Source: DATJHM01 sp963777355 (GTDB lineage Bacteria; Chloroflexota; Ktedonobacteria; Ktedonobacterales; Ktedonobacteraceae). From it: 64,000 nt of DNA. The stretch covers positions 1 to 64,000 of the forward strand of contig CAVZQK010000018.1 in NCBI GenBank assembly GCA_963777355.1. Reading direction: 5' to 3'. This document shows positions 9,435-18,907 of the stretch, one piece after another. The notes below the pieces were generated by a model, which saw only the letters and a program-made list of their open reading frames with translations, searched no databases and had not been told where the DNA came from. The stretch's first letter is position 1; each line of letters starts with the position of its first letter. Both the position numbers and the translations under genes were made by a program.

Positions 9435-9458
9435 CAATTTCGTTCGCGAACGAAATTG
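9435..9458. promoter_or_regulatory. Perfect 24-bp palindrome, probable operator
   Basis: Each 12-base arm (CAATTTCGTTCG) is followed directly by its exact reverse complement. It lies in the 9290-9712 spacer between the divergent receiver gene and aminotransferase gene, where a dimeric repressor could control either. Nothing else was recognised in this spacer apart from A/T-rich DNA ahead of the aminotransferase start at 9713. The binding protein is unknown. Confidence 0.6.
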
Positions 9459-9712
9459 TATCTTGACTATACCACATTTTTTCTGCTATGAGAAGCAGGT
9501 TACCCGAAATTCCTCTCTGGTAGCTATGAGCGTTTCGCGTTTTCTTTCCCCAATTTTCTTTTCCTTGCACGTGTTTTGTGGATTCCGCGAAAATTGAAAG
9601 GTCTGGTATACTTTTGCTATAGCGTCATGCGAGAAATAAACGCTGAAAAGGTAAAGTTTTCCTATACAGATTTACTATTTTCTGTGTAGTTTTATTGTGA
9701 GAAAGGCTTTTT

Positions 9713-10972
9713 ATGGCTGAGCGTCTGTTGCCTGATTTAGATGATTTATTACAGGAACTTTTGTTAATTGAAGAGGGTGAGCATGAGTTTATGCCGCAGG
9801 ATGGTATTGCCGATCTGCGCCAGCTCTTTTTTCCGATTACACGCCAGGGAATCTATTTGAATCATGCTTCTCAAGGTCCTATGTCGCGCCCGGTGGTGAC
9901 CACTATGCATCAATATGTGGATGATGTTAGCAGCTTTGGTTCGGCCCATTTTCCTATCTGGCAGGAATATATTCTGGGTGCTCGCCGTCGCCTGGCAAAT
10001 ATGATTGGCGGTCATCCCAGTCAGATCGCCTTTACATCCAGCACGGGTGATAGTCTGATGCTGCTTGCGGCGGCTCTTCCCTGGAAGGCGGGGGACGTCG
10101 TTTTGCTGGCTGAAGGTGAGTTTCCCGCTAATGTCTACCCCTGGCTCAATCTACGTGAGCAGGGAGTGCAGATCGAGTTTGTGCCGCTCCATGAGAATCG
10201 TATTTCTGCTTCTGAGGTGAAAGCACTGATAACTGAGCGCACGCGCCTGGTCAGCTTGAGCCTGGTCGAGTTTTCAACCGGTTTCCGCAACGATATCCAG
10301 TCTATCGCTGCTTATTGTCATGAGCGAGGCGTACTTTGCGGTATTGATGCGATGCAGGCGCTTGGATCAATAGACGTGAATGTAAAGACGCTGGATGTCG
10401 ATTTCCTGGTTGCTTCTAGCCATAAATGGCTGCTTGCACCGCAGCGCACTGGCCTGCTCTATATTTCGACAGGGCTGTTTTCTCAATTGAAGGTGCAGCG
10501 CCGGGGCTGGTATAGCGTGGAAGAGCCTTACGATTTCTTCAATTATGAGCAGCCCTTAAAGCGTGGTGCTTGGCGTTTTGAGCATAGCTTTCCCAATGTG
10601 ATGCCGATAGTTGGTCTGGATTCCGCCCTGGGTATGTTCGATACTCTTGATGGCGGTATGCAGTCCGTCGAAAAGCGTATTCTCGGCCTGACCGATTATG
10701 CTCTGCAAGGGCTTGAGCGCCTGGGCTATCCGCTTCTCACGCCGCGTGGTGAGGGTGAGCGTTCGGGCATTGTTAGCTTTCAATTACACCCGGAACGGCC
10801 CGATCTCACAACTTCGCAGGCTGTAGAAATCCTGGCTGAGCGTTCAATCACCGTTGCGGCACGCGGCGAGGGGTTGCGTATCTCACCGCACTTCTATAAT
10901 ACCTTTGAGGATCTCGATCAGCTTCTGAACGCTCTGGAAGATCTTAAACGACCTCCTGCGCCAAAGAAGTAG
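9713..10972 (+). CDS. Class V aminotransferase (PLP-dependent, NifS/isopenicillin N epimerase-like)
   Basis: A 419-residue fold-type I PLP enzyme. The substrate-side LNHASQGPMS, the phosphate-binding TSSTGDSL, the aspartate in GIDAMQALG that holds the pyridine nitrogen, and the Schiff-base lysine in SSHKWLLAPQ are all present. These mark the aminotransferase class V group that contains cysteine desulfurases and isopenicillin N epimerase-like enzymes. No catalytic cysteine loop typical of NifS/IscS was seen, so desulfurase activity is doubtful and the substrate is unknown. An acetyltransferase gene starts 67 bases downstream and may share the transcript. Confidence 0.9.
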   Translation: MAERLLPDLDDLLQELLLIEEGEHEFMPQDGIADLRQLFFPITRQGIYLNHASQGPMSRPVVTTMHQYVDDVSSFGSAHFPIWQEYILGARRRLANMIGGHPSQIAFTSSTGDSLMLLAAALPWKAGDVVLLAEGEFPANVYPWLNLREQGVQIEFVPLHENRISASEVKALITERTRLVSLSLVEFSTGFRNDIQSIAAYCHERGVLCGIDAMQALGSIDVNVKTLDVDFLVASSHKWLLAPQRTGLLYISTGLFSQLKVQRRGWYSVEEPYDFFNYEQPLKRGAWRFEHSFPNVMPIVGLDSALGMFDTLDGGMQSVEKRILGLTDYALQGLERLGYPLLTPRGEGERSGIVSFQLHPERPDLTTSQAVEILAERSITVAARGEGLRISPHFYNTFEDLDQLLNALEDLKRPPAPKK

Positions 10973-11039
10973 TTCTTGCTTGTTTGATGAATGTGCCATT
11001 TTGAAAGATCAAATTACTTCCCTGAAGGAGAAGGAACTC

Positions 11040-11567
11040 ATGCATTTCACCTTTTCGCCTATGTGTGATGCTGATCTTCGCTCTATCGCTACCTGGTCCT
11101 ATAAGGAGCCTTATAGCATTTATAATATGGTGTTGGGAGAGGATGCTGATCTCGCTGAATTCTTTGAACCTCGCAGCCCCTATTATTCTGTGCGTAATGA
11201 ACAAGGCGAACTATATGGCTTCTTTAACTATGGCACGTCGGCACTTGTTCAGACAAGCCTTGAGCCTGGGCTCTATGTAGAACAGCATGTTCTCCCTGTT
11301 GGCCTGGGCTTGCGTCCTGATCTTACTAGCAAAGGATTTGGATCAGCTTTTGTCGAAGCGGGCCTTGTCTTTGCTCTGCAACAATTTGCTCCAAAACAGT
11401 TTCTCCTGTTTGTGCTGTCCTGGAATGAGCGTGCGATCCGCGTGTATGAGCGATTGGGCTTTCGGCGAATTAAGCTCTTAAAAGTGCAGAATCGTCATGG
11501 TGAGCGCAAATTTCTGGAGATGAGGCGGGAAGTCCAGGCAGATTCAGCAGAAAACCTGTCCAAATGA
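11040..11567 (+). CDS. GNAT-family N-acetyltransferase
   Basis: A 175-residue GCN5-related acetyltransferase. The acetyl-CoA pyrophosphate-binding region is LRPDLTSKGFGSAFVEAGL (Q/R-x-x-G-x-G/A pattern slightly changed to SKGFGSA), followed by the typical beta-bulge and NERAIRVYERLGF, which is a standard C-terminal GNAT motif. The ATG at 11040 is chosen because AAGGAGAAGGA lies just upstream; an open frame extends back to 10980 without a better start. The acceptor is unknown. It follows the class V aminotransferase in the same direction. Confidence 0.9.
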   Translation: MHFTFSPMCDADLRSIATWSYKEPYSIYNMVLGEDADLAEFFEPRSPYYSVRNEQGELYGFFNYGTSALVQTSLEPGLYVEQHVLPVGLGLRPDLTSKGFGSAFVEAGLVFALQQFAPKQFLLFVLSWNERAIRVYERLGFRRIKLLKVQNRHGERKFLEMRREVQADSAENLSK

Positions 11568-11828
11568 CCATAGCCAGGATGATGGGTGTTGGCTTTATAC
11601 TGGTAAAAGATGTTGAATGCATTGCACCGGGCTTTCTGGCGTGCCAGAGACAATCGTTCTGCTTGACAAAGAACTCGTTCATCGCACTCAATATAGGCAG
11701 ATGAGTGATGTGTCAGATAACACAGCCCGCTCATAGAGCCGACTCACGAAATCGTGAATGTCCAGGGCGGATGCCCTCTACTTTTGTTACGTTGCCTCGT
11801 GTTAGAGAGTATTTGAAGGAGAGTTTTT

Positions 11829-12446
11829 ATGGCTTTTGAACTTCCACCTCTGCCGTACGACTACAATGCGCTGGAGCCGTACATCGATACACAGACGATG
11901 CAGTTGCACCATGATAAGCACCATGCAACCTATGTTACTAATCTGAATAATGCATTGAAGGGAAACGAGTTTGAAAATCTCCCAGTTGAAGAGGTAATCA
12001 CTCGTCTTAATGAGGTCCCGGAGAATGCTCGGACTGCTGTACGCAACAATGGTGGTGGTCATCTTAACCACTCCATGTTCTGGCAGATCATGGCTCCAAA
12101 CGCCGGTGGTGCTCCCACGGGCGATCTGGCAGCCGCTATCGACTCGGCCTTTGGTTCGTTCGATGCCTTCAAGACCGCTTTCAACGATGCTGGTACCAAG
12201 CGCTTCGGCTCCGGTTGGGCCTGGCTGGTCCTCGATAAGAGCGGTAAGCTACAAGTGACCTCTACCGCGAACCAGGATAGTCCTTTGATTGATGGTCTCT
12301 ATCCAATCATGGGCAATGATGTCTGGGAGCATGCCTACTATCTGAAGTACCAGAACCGCCGCCCGGAGTATCTTGGCGCGTGGTGGAATGTGGTCAACTG
12401 GCCAGAAGTTGCCAAACGCTACAACCAGGCCCACAGCGCAAGATAG
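11829..12446 (+). CDS. sodA: Superoxide dismutase (Mn/Fe family, Mn-like)
   Basis: A 205-residue cytoplasmic enzyme that dismutates superoxide to oxygen and hydrogen peroxide. All four metal ligands can be placed: His in QLHHDKHHATYV, His in GGHLNHSMFW, Asp and His in GNDVWEHAYY. The TANQDSPL segment with a Gln contributed from the C-terminal half and the GGHLNH segment favour manganese rather than iron use, although cambialistic use cannot be excluded. Length is normal and there is no signal peptide. The start has GAAGGAGAG upstream. A strong hairpin with a T-run follows at 12560. Confidence 0.96.
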   Translation: MAFELPPLPYDYNALEPYIDTQTMQLHHDKHHATYVTNLNNALKGNEFENLPVEEVITRLNEVPENARTAVRNNGGGHLNHSMFWQIMAPNAGGAPTGDLAAAIDSAFGSFDAFKTAFNDAGTKRFGSGWAWLVLDKSGKLQVTSTANQDSPLIDGLYPIMGNDVWEHAYYLKYQNRRPEYLGAWWNVVNWPEVAKRYNQAHSAR

Positions 12447-12559
12447 ACTTGTAGAGAAGTTATCTATTGCTAAAAAGCAATATGAGTCATCCCGAACTTT
12501 TGCAAAAGTGGGCAACCCCTCTTTTGCGGGGTTCATAGGGGTGGCTAGCCCCTATGGGG

Positions 12560-12593
12560 GATTGAGGGGTCTCCCCTCAATCTCTCTTTTTTT
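12560..12593 (+). terminator. Rho-independent terminator after sodA
   Basis: A perfect GATTGAGGGG/CCCCTCAATC stem with a three-base loop is followed by CTCTCTTTTTTT. A second hairpin (ATAGGGG/CCCCTAT) lies just before it. The rest of the spacer 12447-12906 holds no gene. Confidence 0.8.
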
Positions 12594-12906
12594 CTTGCCC
12601 GTAAAAATTGCATCGCACTTGTGATATCGTCAAACACCCGCTCTTCATCCTGATTTAGCGCTTCAGCAATCTGAAATTTTTGCCTACGTATTCTCCTTAA
12701 CAAAATCAAGAACGGTCACTCCACTAACTTTTGCACACTTTATAAAAGCGTGGGAGGACTCATAACCTCACCACATAGCAGCCTATTCTTCCAGGTGGGG
12801 GCGAAGGTGGCATGGAGGAAAGAAAGTGAAAAATCTCACGCAGGAGGCGTAGTATTAGCCAGAAAGAAAAGAAATATGCATGAAATACCTAGCGAGAGGA
12901 ATAACC

Positions 12907-13662
12907 ATGTTCTGGAGAATAGTGCAAGCGTGCCCTGGCCTGTTTTCTCGGCATTCCCTGGCAGGCTCTGGCAGGCTGAAGCGAGAGTATGTCCTTCAAG
13001 CCGGTATGTTGCTGGCACTTCTGCTGGCCTCGTGCTCAACAAATAGCGCTCAGCCGAGCAAATCTGTTTTCACGCCTCCTCCGAAGCCAACACAGACGCA
13101 ACTGCCAGCGGGAACGGTGCTCTACCAGGCCGATTGGTCTAAGGGATTGGGGGCCTGGAAGACGCAGCCGGGCTGGAAAGTGAAAAACGGCTATATCGAG
13201 AGTGATTTGAGCACACTCTCGCTGCTCCTGCCGTATCATATTACGGTTCCGAATTATGTGATCGAGTATAATCTTCAGGTAGTCAACGTACCTAAGGATG
13301 GAGGGCAGTTTCAGCTTGTGGCCGATCGGCAGCCGGGCAAAGATGGCTATACCGCAGATATCCTCCACCTCTTATCCCCGGGGATACGTCCACGCTCCAT
13401 CCATGCGCTTTCAGAAGTGCTGATAGATCCATTTGATTCGATGGACTCGTCCGTTGCGCAGGTCTTCGATTACGACCCCGGAAGTGACTATCGCCTCTAT
13501 CGCGTTGAGGTGAGGGGTCCGCGTGTGGATTTTAGAGTGATGGATTGGCTCGTGAGCCGTGCGATCGATACACAGACGCCGAACCTGTCGAATGGCCCGC
13601 TTCACTTCTTGAGTCAGGGCGCTATTTTGCGCATAAGCAGCTTCCGTGTGCTGGCGAATTAA
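12907..13662 (+). CDS. Putative lipoprotein with laminin-G/jelly-roll-like domain
   Basis: A 251-residue exported protein. An unusually long basic N-terminal region precedes a hydrophobic helix and the lipobox LLLASC, so the mature protein should start at that Cys and be lipid-anchored outside the cell. A Pro/Thr-rich linker (TPPPKPTQTQ) follows, then a beta-rich region with GLGAWKTQPGWKV and GYTADIL that looks like a concanavalin/LamG-type domain (low-confidence resemblance). Start ATG 12907 is preferred over 12880 because AGAGGAA precedes it. It sits inside the 22-bp inverted repeats, so it may be cargo. Role unknown. Confidence 0.75.
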   Translation: MFWRIVQACPGLFSRHSLAGSGRLKREYVLQAGMLLALLLASCSTNSAQPSKSVFTPPPKPTQTQLPAGTVLYQADWSKGLGAWKTQPGWKVKNGYIESDLSTLSLLLPYHITVPNYVIEYNLQVVNVPKDGGQFQLVADRQPGKDGYTADILHLLSPGIRPRSIHALSEVLIDPFDSMDSSVAQVFDYDPGSDYRLYRVEVRGPRVDFRVMDWLVSRAIDTQTPNLSNGPLHFLSQGAILRISSFRVLAN

Positions 13663-13927
13663 ATTTTGAGTCATCTCAAAATTTTCTGAAGTGAGGTATT
13701 GGGTCTAGAGGAAGAAAAAGCGGATGAAAAAGCACAGATCTCTTCGCTCGATCCATTGCATCAGGAACTGGTCCAGGTCCTCTGGTGTTTCAAATGTCAT
13801 CGCACCGACCAGCGGTGTCAGAAGACGCTGGCACCGCTGCATCGGCTTTGTTGGGCCCTTAGTCGGCTTTGGGATGACTCATATTGCTTTTTTCAACTTG
13901 TAAAAATTCTCTGGTCAACAATTTATC

Positions 13928-15313
13928 TCAAATTAGCTCAAAATAGCGCCGTCTCTCCCAGTTTGTTACCGCCTTCTCGTATTCGCTTACCTCCCAGCGA
14001 CGGGTGGCTGTATAATGTTCGACAAAATCGGCTCCGAGGTAGTCACGCGCAATCTCGCTCTTCTCAAAAAGATCGGTTGCGGCTGCCAGGTTGTGGGCAA
14101 GTGGCTGAATACGTCCTTCGGCGATGGCTTGCGTAATGGTTGCCGGATCATAAGCATTTCCACTCAGCCTCTCCGGCAACTCCAGCTTTTGTTCAATGCC
14201 GTAAAGTCCACTGGCAAGCAATCCGGCAAATACAAGATAAAAGTTGGCATCGGCCCCAGGAACGCGATTCTCCAGCCGGATCGCACGTTTGCCATTGTTA
14301 ATGATGCGCACTGCGCAGGTGCGGTTATCCATGCCCCAGGTGGTATTCAGGGGTGCCCAGGTGCCTTCAACATACCGTTTGTATGAGTTAATGACTGGCG
14401 CATAGAGAACCAGGAACTCAGGCAGTTTTTGCAGGACGCCCGCCAGAAACTGGCGCATCAGTGACGACATATGTCCCTCGGCCTCTTCATCCCAGAACAG
14501 ATTACGACTCCCATCGCTCTGCCATAAGCTCATATGTGAGTGTCCACTGCTGCCATCCTCCTGATCGTTCCACTTGGCCATAAAGGTCGCGGAGAGGCCT
14601 TCTTGATGGCAGATCTCTTTCACGCCTGTTTTGAAGAGCAGTGTGCGGTCAGCTGCGTTCAGGACCTCGCTATAGCGAATATTCATCTCGTACATACCTG
14701 GTCCATGTTCGCGATTATAGCCTTCAATCTCGATACCAGCATCGCGCATCATCCGCGCAATTCGTCCGAGCAGGGCATCGTCGGCGCTGGCCTGGCTGAT
14801 CGCATAACAGTTCATACCGGGATTGAGTGCGGTCAGATTTGGTCCAAAGTCTTTTTCGCGCAGTGAGACCTGATTCTCACGAAAGAAGCGAAACTCCAGT
14901 TCCGAGGCGGCCAGCGCTTTAAAACCCTGTTCCTGTGCTCGCCTGGTGAGCCTTTGCAGAACAGTGCGTGGAGAAATAGCAACTTCTGACCCTTGCTCTG
15001 TCCAGAGATCGCAGATACACGATGCAACATTTTCTTCCCAGGGGACCAGGGCGAAGGTCTCAAGATCTGGCTTCATCACGATATCAGCAAAGCCTCGCTC
15101 CCAGTTGCTGAAGCGGAGATGGGGCAAGACGTTCTCGGCAATGTCCCAGCCAAAAAGCACATCGCACTGCGCAAAGCCATCCTCCAGGGCATCGAGAAAA
15201 TATCGGGCGGCTACGCGCTTCCCGCGAAAGACGCCTTCGATATCTGGTGCGCCAATTTTGATATATTCGATCTTTCCCTCGCTGATAAGTTGCCTGATAG
15301 TGGTGATATCCAA
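13928..15313 (-). CDS. Glutamine synthetase-family ligase (GlnT/PuuA-like)
   Basis: A 461-residue member of the glutamine synthetase superfamily. It has the beta-grasp N-terminal part, the metal-binding ASELEFRFF, the EGYNREHGPGMYEMN segment, the ATP/metal region GHSHMSLW and the catalytic NRTCAVRI and RLENRVPGADANFY motifs. The sequence is closer in pattern to the gamma-glutamyl-polyamine or amine ligases (PuuA/GlnT type) than to housekeeping GlnA, since the adenylylation loop is absent. It should ligate glutamate to an amine with ATP; the amine is not known. It stands alone on the minus strand, next to a DnaA-box cluster upstream. Confidence 0.88.
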   Translation of the reverse strand: MDITTIRQLISEGKIEYIKIGAPDIEGVFRGKRVAARYFLDALEDGFAQCDVLFGWDIAENVLPHLRFSNWERGFADIVMKPDLETFALVPWEENVASCICDLWTEQGSEVAISPRTVLQRLTRRAQEQGFKALAASELEFRFFRENQVSLREKDFGPNLTALNPGMNCYAISQASADDALLGRIARMMRDAGIEIEGYNREHGPGMYEMNIRYSEVLNAADRTLLFKTGVKEICHQEGLSATFMAKWNDQEDGSSGHSHMSLWQSDGSRNLFWDEEAEGHMSSLMRQFLAGVLQKLPEFLVLYAPVINSYKRYVEGTWAPLNTTWGMDNRTCAVRIINNGKRAIRLENRVPGADANFYLVFAGLLASGLYGIEQKLELPERLSGNAYDPATITQAIAEGRIQPLAHNLAAATDLFEKSEIARDYLGADFVEHYTATRRWEVSEYEKAVTNWERRRYFELI

Positions 15314-15443
15314 GCGCTTTGTACCTTTCTGGCTGTGGGGCCATGCTCAAAAAAAGCCTACAGTGTTGGGACAACAACTTCAATAACCACAAGAGTTGTC
15401 AATGATCTCTCTATTGTCTCTTGCCAGAACTTGTGGCGTCAAG

Positions 15444-15524
15444 TGTGGAAAAATACTTATCTGGAAAAGTTATCCACAGACTTATCCACATCAATTGGGG
15501 AGAACTAACAAAATTTGTGGATAA
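15444..15524. promoter_or_regulatory. DnaA-box cluster
   Basis: Two perfect TTATCCACA boxes at 15470-15478 and 15482-15490 are followed by a third in the opposite direction (TGTGGATAA, 15516-15524). A near-match, TGTGGAAAA, lies at 15444-15452. All are inside the 476-base spacer 15314-15789 between the divergent glutamine synthetase-like gene and a lipoprotein gene. Such spacing suits cooperative DnaA binding, so this may be an origin of replication or a DnaA titration/regulation site. dnaN-recF lies 7 kb away; dnaA is not in the window. Confidence 0.65.
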
Positions 15525-15789
15525 AGTAGTATTTTGCTCCTGAAGACTTGACAAATTTCATCTGCCCTTATCCCTGTACATATGTGGTTTCAACCGTCCT
15601 TCGAGGAAGCAAAGAAGGAGTTGCCTGCTATTCTGGTAAATGTTGGAAGCAACTATCAGGTGGTTGGTGGATGTATATACAGCTTTTTCCTGATACTATC
15701 GCGGACAAATATCATGTACAATTCTTTTGTACTAGTTTCAGGTTATGCGCGTTAGCCTGTTTCCGATGGTATGGTGAGGAGATTGTCCT

Positions 15790-17145
15790 ATGTCTTCGCT
15801 TATTAAGCAGACCTCCGGTATCTTTCTCGTACTTTGTGTGCTGTTGATGGCTAGCTGTACTCCTTCACCATTAAGCAGCCAGAAGTCGTATCCGACGCGG
15901 TCTGTCTATCCAATAATCAGACAGATACCACAGCAGGTGCAGCTCATCTCTTCGGCCTGGGAAGCTCTTTCTCTCCCTACTCCTAACACTGTCCTGCTCT
16001 CTTCTACTGTCTCGCCCAATAATCCCTCGACGATTTATATCTGCACTAGATCATCTCGCTTTCCAGGTATTGCAAGCTCGATTGCCCTCTGGAGGACACG
16101 TGATGCTGGTCAACATTGGTCCTCACTTCCTCTTCCAAAGACTACTGGCACCGCTTGTTCGATCTCGCTCGCTCCTTCTCTGCAACAACGTATTGCTGTC
16201 TTGATTACCAATCGCTGTAACGATCAAGTACCCTGTCTCTACAGTACATTGTATTTTAGCTCTGATAGTGGTGCTACCTGGCGACAGTTTTCGCTTGCTG
16301 CTACTGTACCTCATGCGGCAACGATTACACAAAATGCTAGTATCGTAACTGATCATCGCCTGTATTTGTGGTATTCCTATTCCTATAGTAATCGCCAGGC
16401 TCTATCTCAGTATAGCCTTCTGACTCGCAGTAACGATGATGGTCTCACCTGGTCGCGCATTGACAGCCATTTTGAACCGTATAGCTTTTTTCTCCCACCT
16501 CAAATCACTCAAAGTGAGCAATTACTACTCAGTACCATATCCCTCTCTTCCACTAACCATTCTGAAGCTTTGTTGTGGACGAGCTATGATGCTGGCAGCT
16601 CCTGGAGTCGAGTGGGCACAATCCCTCCTCCTGGAGACAATTTCTTACTCTTCTCATCCAACTCTTTTCCAATTTCGCATATTCCACTCTATGCTCTGGG
16701 TGCTGAACAAGTCCCTTCTGCTCTCTATGATCTGAAGGTTATTCAGAGCACAAATGGCCACAACTGGTCCCTTCTTCCTCCGCTTCCTGTACCTGGTACC
16801 AGCCCGGCACATCCCGGCCTGCTCCAGGCCCTGGGTAGTACCAGCGATGGTGACTTTCTTGCCTTTGGACCTGATCCCAAAGTCGGCCTGCCCTCCTCTT
16901 TGCAAGCTCTGCCAGATCCCATACCTGCCTTCTGGCTTTGGTTCTGGAATCCGCACACTTCTACCTGGCAGGTTCTCTCAACTCCCCTGACCTATCCTGC
17001 ACGCGAAGATTGTGGACTCTGCTGGTCTGCCCAACTCTCTAGTGGTCTAGATCATAGCCAGTATCTTTATGTCCAGCGTTGGGAAGAGGTCAATAGCTTT
17101 TTCCGCGTACATCTTCCGTCTCTGTCAGGAGCGACGAACTCGTGA
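15790..17145 (+). CDS. Lipoprotein with BNR/Asp-box beta-propeller
   Basis: A 451-residue protein with a signal peptide ending in lipobox LLMASC, so it should be anchored outside the membrane. The mature part contains at least four Asp-box-like turns (TRDAGQHW, SDSGATW, NDDGLTW, SYDAGSSW and a weaker STNGHNW), spaced as in sialidase-type or Ycf48-like beta-propellers. No sialidase Arg triad was recognised, so enzyme activity is not claimed. GAGGAG sits upstream of the start. The DUF4129 gene starts 48 bases downstream in the same direction and may be co-transcribed. Confidence 0.85.
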   Translation: MSSLIKQTSGIFLVLCVLLMASCTPSPLSSQKSYPTRSVYPIIRQIPQQVQLISSAWEALSLPTPNTVLLSSTVSPNNPSTIYICTRSSRFPGIASSIALWRTRDAGQHWSSLPLPKTTGTACSISLAPSLQQRIAVLITNRCNDQVPCLYSTLYFSSDSGATWRQFSLAATVPHAATITQNASIVTDHRLYLWYSYSYSNRQALSQYSLLTRSNDDGLTWSRIDSHFEPYSFFLPPQITQSEQLLLSTISLSSTNHSEALLWTSYDAGSSWSRVGTIPPPGDNFLLFSSNSFPISHIPLYALGAEQVPSALYDLKVIQSTNGHNWSLLPPLPVPGTSPAHPGLLQALGSTSDGDFLAFGPDPKVGLPSSLQALPDPIPAFWLWFWNPHTSTWQVLSTPLTYPAREDCGLCWSAQLSSGLDHSQYLYVQRWEEVNSFFRVHLPSLSGATNS

Positions 17146-17193
17146 GAGAAAGAGCGATTTCTCGTCTCTTTAACTTTAAGAAAGGTTTTCGTA

Positions 17194-18801
17194 ATGTCCC
17201 TCTCTTCGCAACAAGAACCGGCACCCAAACACCAATCTCGCTCTCACACACCCATTCCTCAAGGGCGTAAAGGCGATATTCCTCTTGAGCAGTTATCGAT
17301 AACTATGAGCTGGGGTGAGCGTCTGTTGCCTTACTTTTATATTGCTATGGAGAGCTGCTGGATCTATGCAATTTTTCTGGTGCTTGCTCACGGAAACTTT
17401 TTTCAATCTACCGTTCCGCTCCTTCCTATGTGGGGACTTTTTCTCTTGTTTGCTGGTAGCTACTTTTTCTCTCTGCTGATTGATCGTCGCCAGTATCGTC
17501 GTGCCCTTGCCGCCAGTGGTGGGAGAAAGACGCAGGTTGAGGCCAGGGGAACGTTGTGGATCTTTGGTGTGATTGCGTCGCTGGCGCTTTTTGTCACCTG
17601 GGGGAGCCTCTATGTAGACCACTACCTACTTTTTGATCCGCGTTGGGTTGGCGCTCTCTTTACTGATCTCCTGCTGCTCACACCATCTGGCTATCGTATC
17701 CTTGTGATCTGGGCTCTGGCTGGCTATTTCTGTTGGCGTGGGCTGCGTCTATCGCAGCGTCCTATTGAGCCGGGTGATATATTGGGTCGTCTGCGTATCG
17801 GTATTGTTGTCATTATTGCGGCTTTGTTGCTGACATTTTCTGCCGAAAGTCAGGTGCAGGGATCGCTGCTGCGCCTGCTCCTCATCCCGCTTTTTCTCAC
17901 GCTCGCTTTAATTGCCCACGCCCTCGCCCGTGCGATTTCTATGCGTCACGCTCACCCTGTTGGCTTGCAAGGCGGTGCCGTTGCTCAGGAGCGCTCTCTC
18001 TTCTTGCTTATTGGTGGTGTTGGGATTGGCCTGTTTCTGCTTGCCCTTGTGCTGGGACTCTTTATCAGTCCTGCCTTTCTCAAAGATTTCCAGCAAGAGC
18101 TTACTCCTCTGGGTATTACTTATGATTGGCTGGTGAGCATGCTGGCTCATCTGGTTGTATTTATTTTGACGCCTCTTTTCTGGCTGGTAAGCCTCTTCCA
18201 TTTTTCCCCGGTACCAGAGAAGATCCCCCCAACTCCTCCTACCGGATTAACTGGCCTGCCTCATTCAACCCCACCTGCATCGATCCTCCTGGCAGCCTCT
18301 GTCCTCAAAATCGTTTTGCCATTGCTGGCACTTGCGATTATTGGCCTGGCTATTTTCTTGCTTGTAACACGCAGGCGCAGATTTGTACTACAGCATCGTG
18401 CTCTGGAGATGCATGAGAGCCTCTGGTCCTGGCAACTTTTCCGCACGCAACTTATTACCTTTTTCCTGGCAATCTGGCGACGTCTCTTCGGTAAAAAACA
18501 GCAGGACAAAACTCTTCCTCTAGTAGAAGAGCCGCTCAGTGGTCCCCCGGCTCTGCGGAGTATTCGTGAAATCTATCGGGCATTGTTGAAGTGGGCAGCC
18601 CAACACAGTTTACCGCGTAAACGCTTTGAAACTCCAGCTGAGTTTCAGCAACGCCTACTTGATAAATTTCCGCAAACCGGTCAAGAGGTGCAGACTCTGA
18701 CCACCGCTTATACCGCTATCCGCTATGGTGGAATTGTTCCCGATGACGCTGAGCTTCAGCAGGTGGAACAAAGCTGGTCAGCACTCCAACAAAAACTGTA
18801 A
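17194..18801 (+). CDS. DUF4129 multi-pass membrane protein
   Basis: A 535-residue protein with about nine hydrophobic helices in the first 400 residues and a cytosolic C-terminal DUF4129 domain (RSIREIYRALLKWA, then TPAEFQQRLL and TAYTAIRYGG). DUF4129 proteins commonly occur with MoxR, DUF58 and transglutaminase genes in a presumed envelope-related module. Here the MoxR-DUF58 pair is separate, at 1.0-3.4 kb. An AAAGG ribosome site precedes the ATG. It follows the BNR lipoprotein by 48 bases. Confidence 0.88.
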   Translation: MSLSSQQEPAPKHQSRSHTPIPQGRKGDIPLEQLSITMSWGERLLPYFYIAMESCWIYAIFLVLAHGNFFQSTVPLLPMWGLFLLFAGSYFFSLLIDRRQYRRALAASGGRKTQVEARGTLWIFGVIASLALFVTWGSLYVDHYLLFDPRWVGALFTDLLLLTPSGYRILVIWALAGYFCWRGLRLSQRPIEPGDILGRLRIGIVVIIAALLLTFSAESQVQGSLLRLLLIPLFLTLALIAHALARAISMRHAHPVGLQGGAVAQERSLFLLIGGVGIGLFLLALVLGLFISPAFLKDFQQELTPLGITYDWLVSMLAHLVVFILTPLFWLVSLFHFSPVPEKIPPTPPTGLTGLPHSTPPASILLAASVLKIVLPLLALAIIGLAIFLLVTRRRRFVLQHRALEMHESLWSWQLFRTQLITFFLAIWRRLFGKKQQDKTLPLVEEPLSGPPALRSIREIYRALLKWAAQHSLPRKRFETPAEFQQRLLDKFPQTGQEVQTLTTAYTAIRYGGIVPDDAELQQVEQSWSALQQKL

Positions 18802-18809
18802 GATGTCAT

Positions 18810-18843
18810 GTAGGGTAGACGGTTCAACCGTCTCCATCTCGCC
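18810..18843. repeat. REP-like hairpin repeat, copy 1
   Basis: GTAGGG is followed by a tight perfect hairpin (AGACGGTT, one base, AACCGTCT) and then by TCTCCATCTCGCC, whose final bases match the right flank of other copies. It lies nine bases after the DUF4129 stop codon. Copies with the same flanks but different hairpin arms are at 19629, 23875 and 30687. Confidence 0.7.
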
Positions 18844-18907
18844 GACGACACCTCTCGCGACCACCTCTCGTTGGAGGTCAGCTCTCCTATAAAGAAAGAG
18901 TTATTTT

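Larger units (their letters stand above)
12472..13892. mobile_element. Region between 22-bp inverted repeats (possible IS remnant)
   Basis: The 22 bases at 12472-12493 recur as an exact reverse complement at 13871-13892. Perfect inverted repeats about 1.4 kb apart are what an insertion sequence or a composite cassette would leave. Inside lie the sodA terminator, a lipoprotein gene and, on the minus strand near 13720-13870, a short open stretch ending in a run of hydrophobic codons that might be the tail of a lost protein. No intact transposase was found and no target duplication was recognised. Alternatively the two arms are separate copies of a short repeat. Confidence 0.45.
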
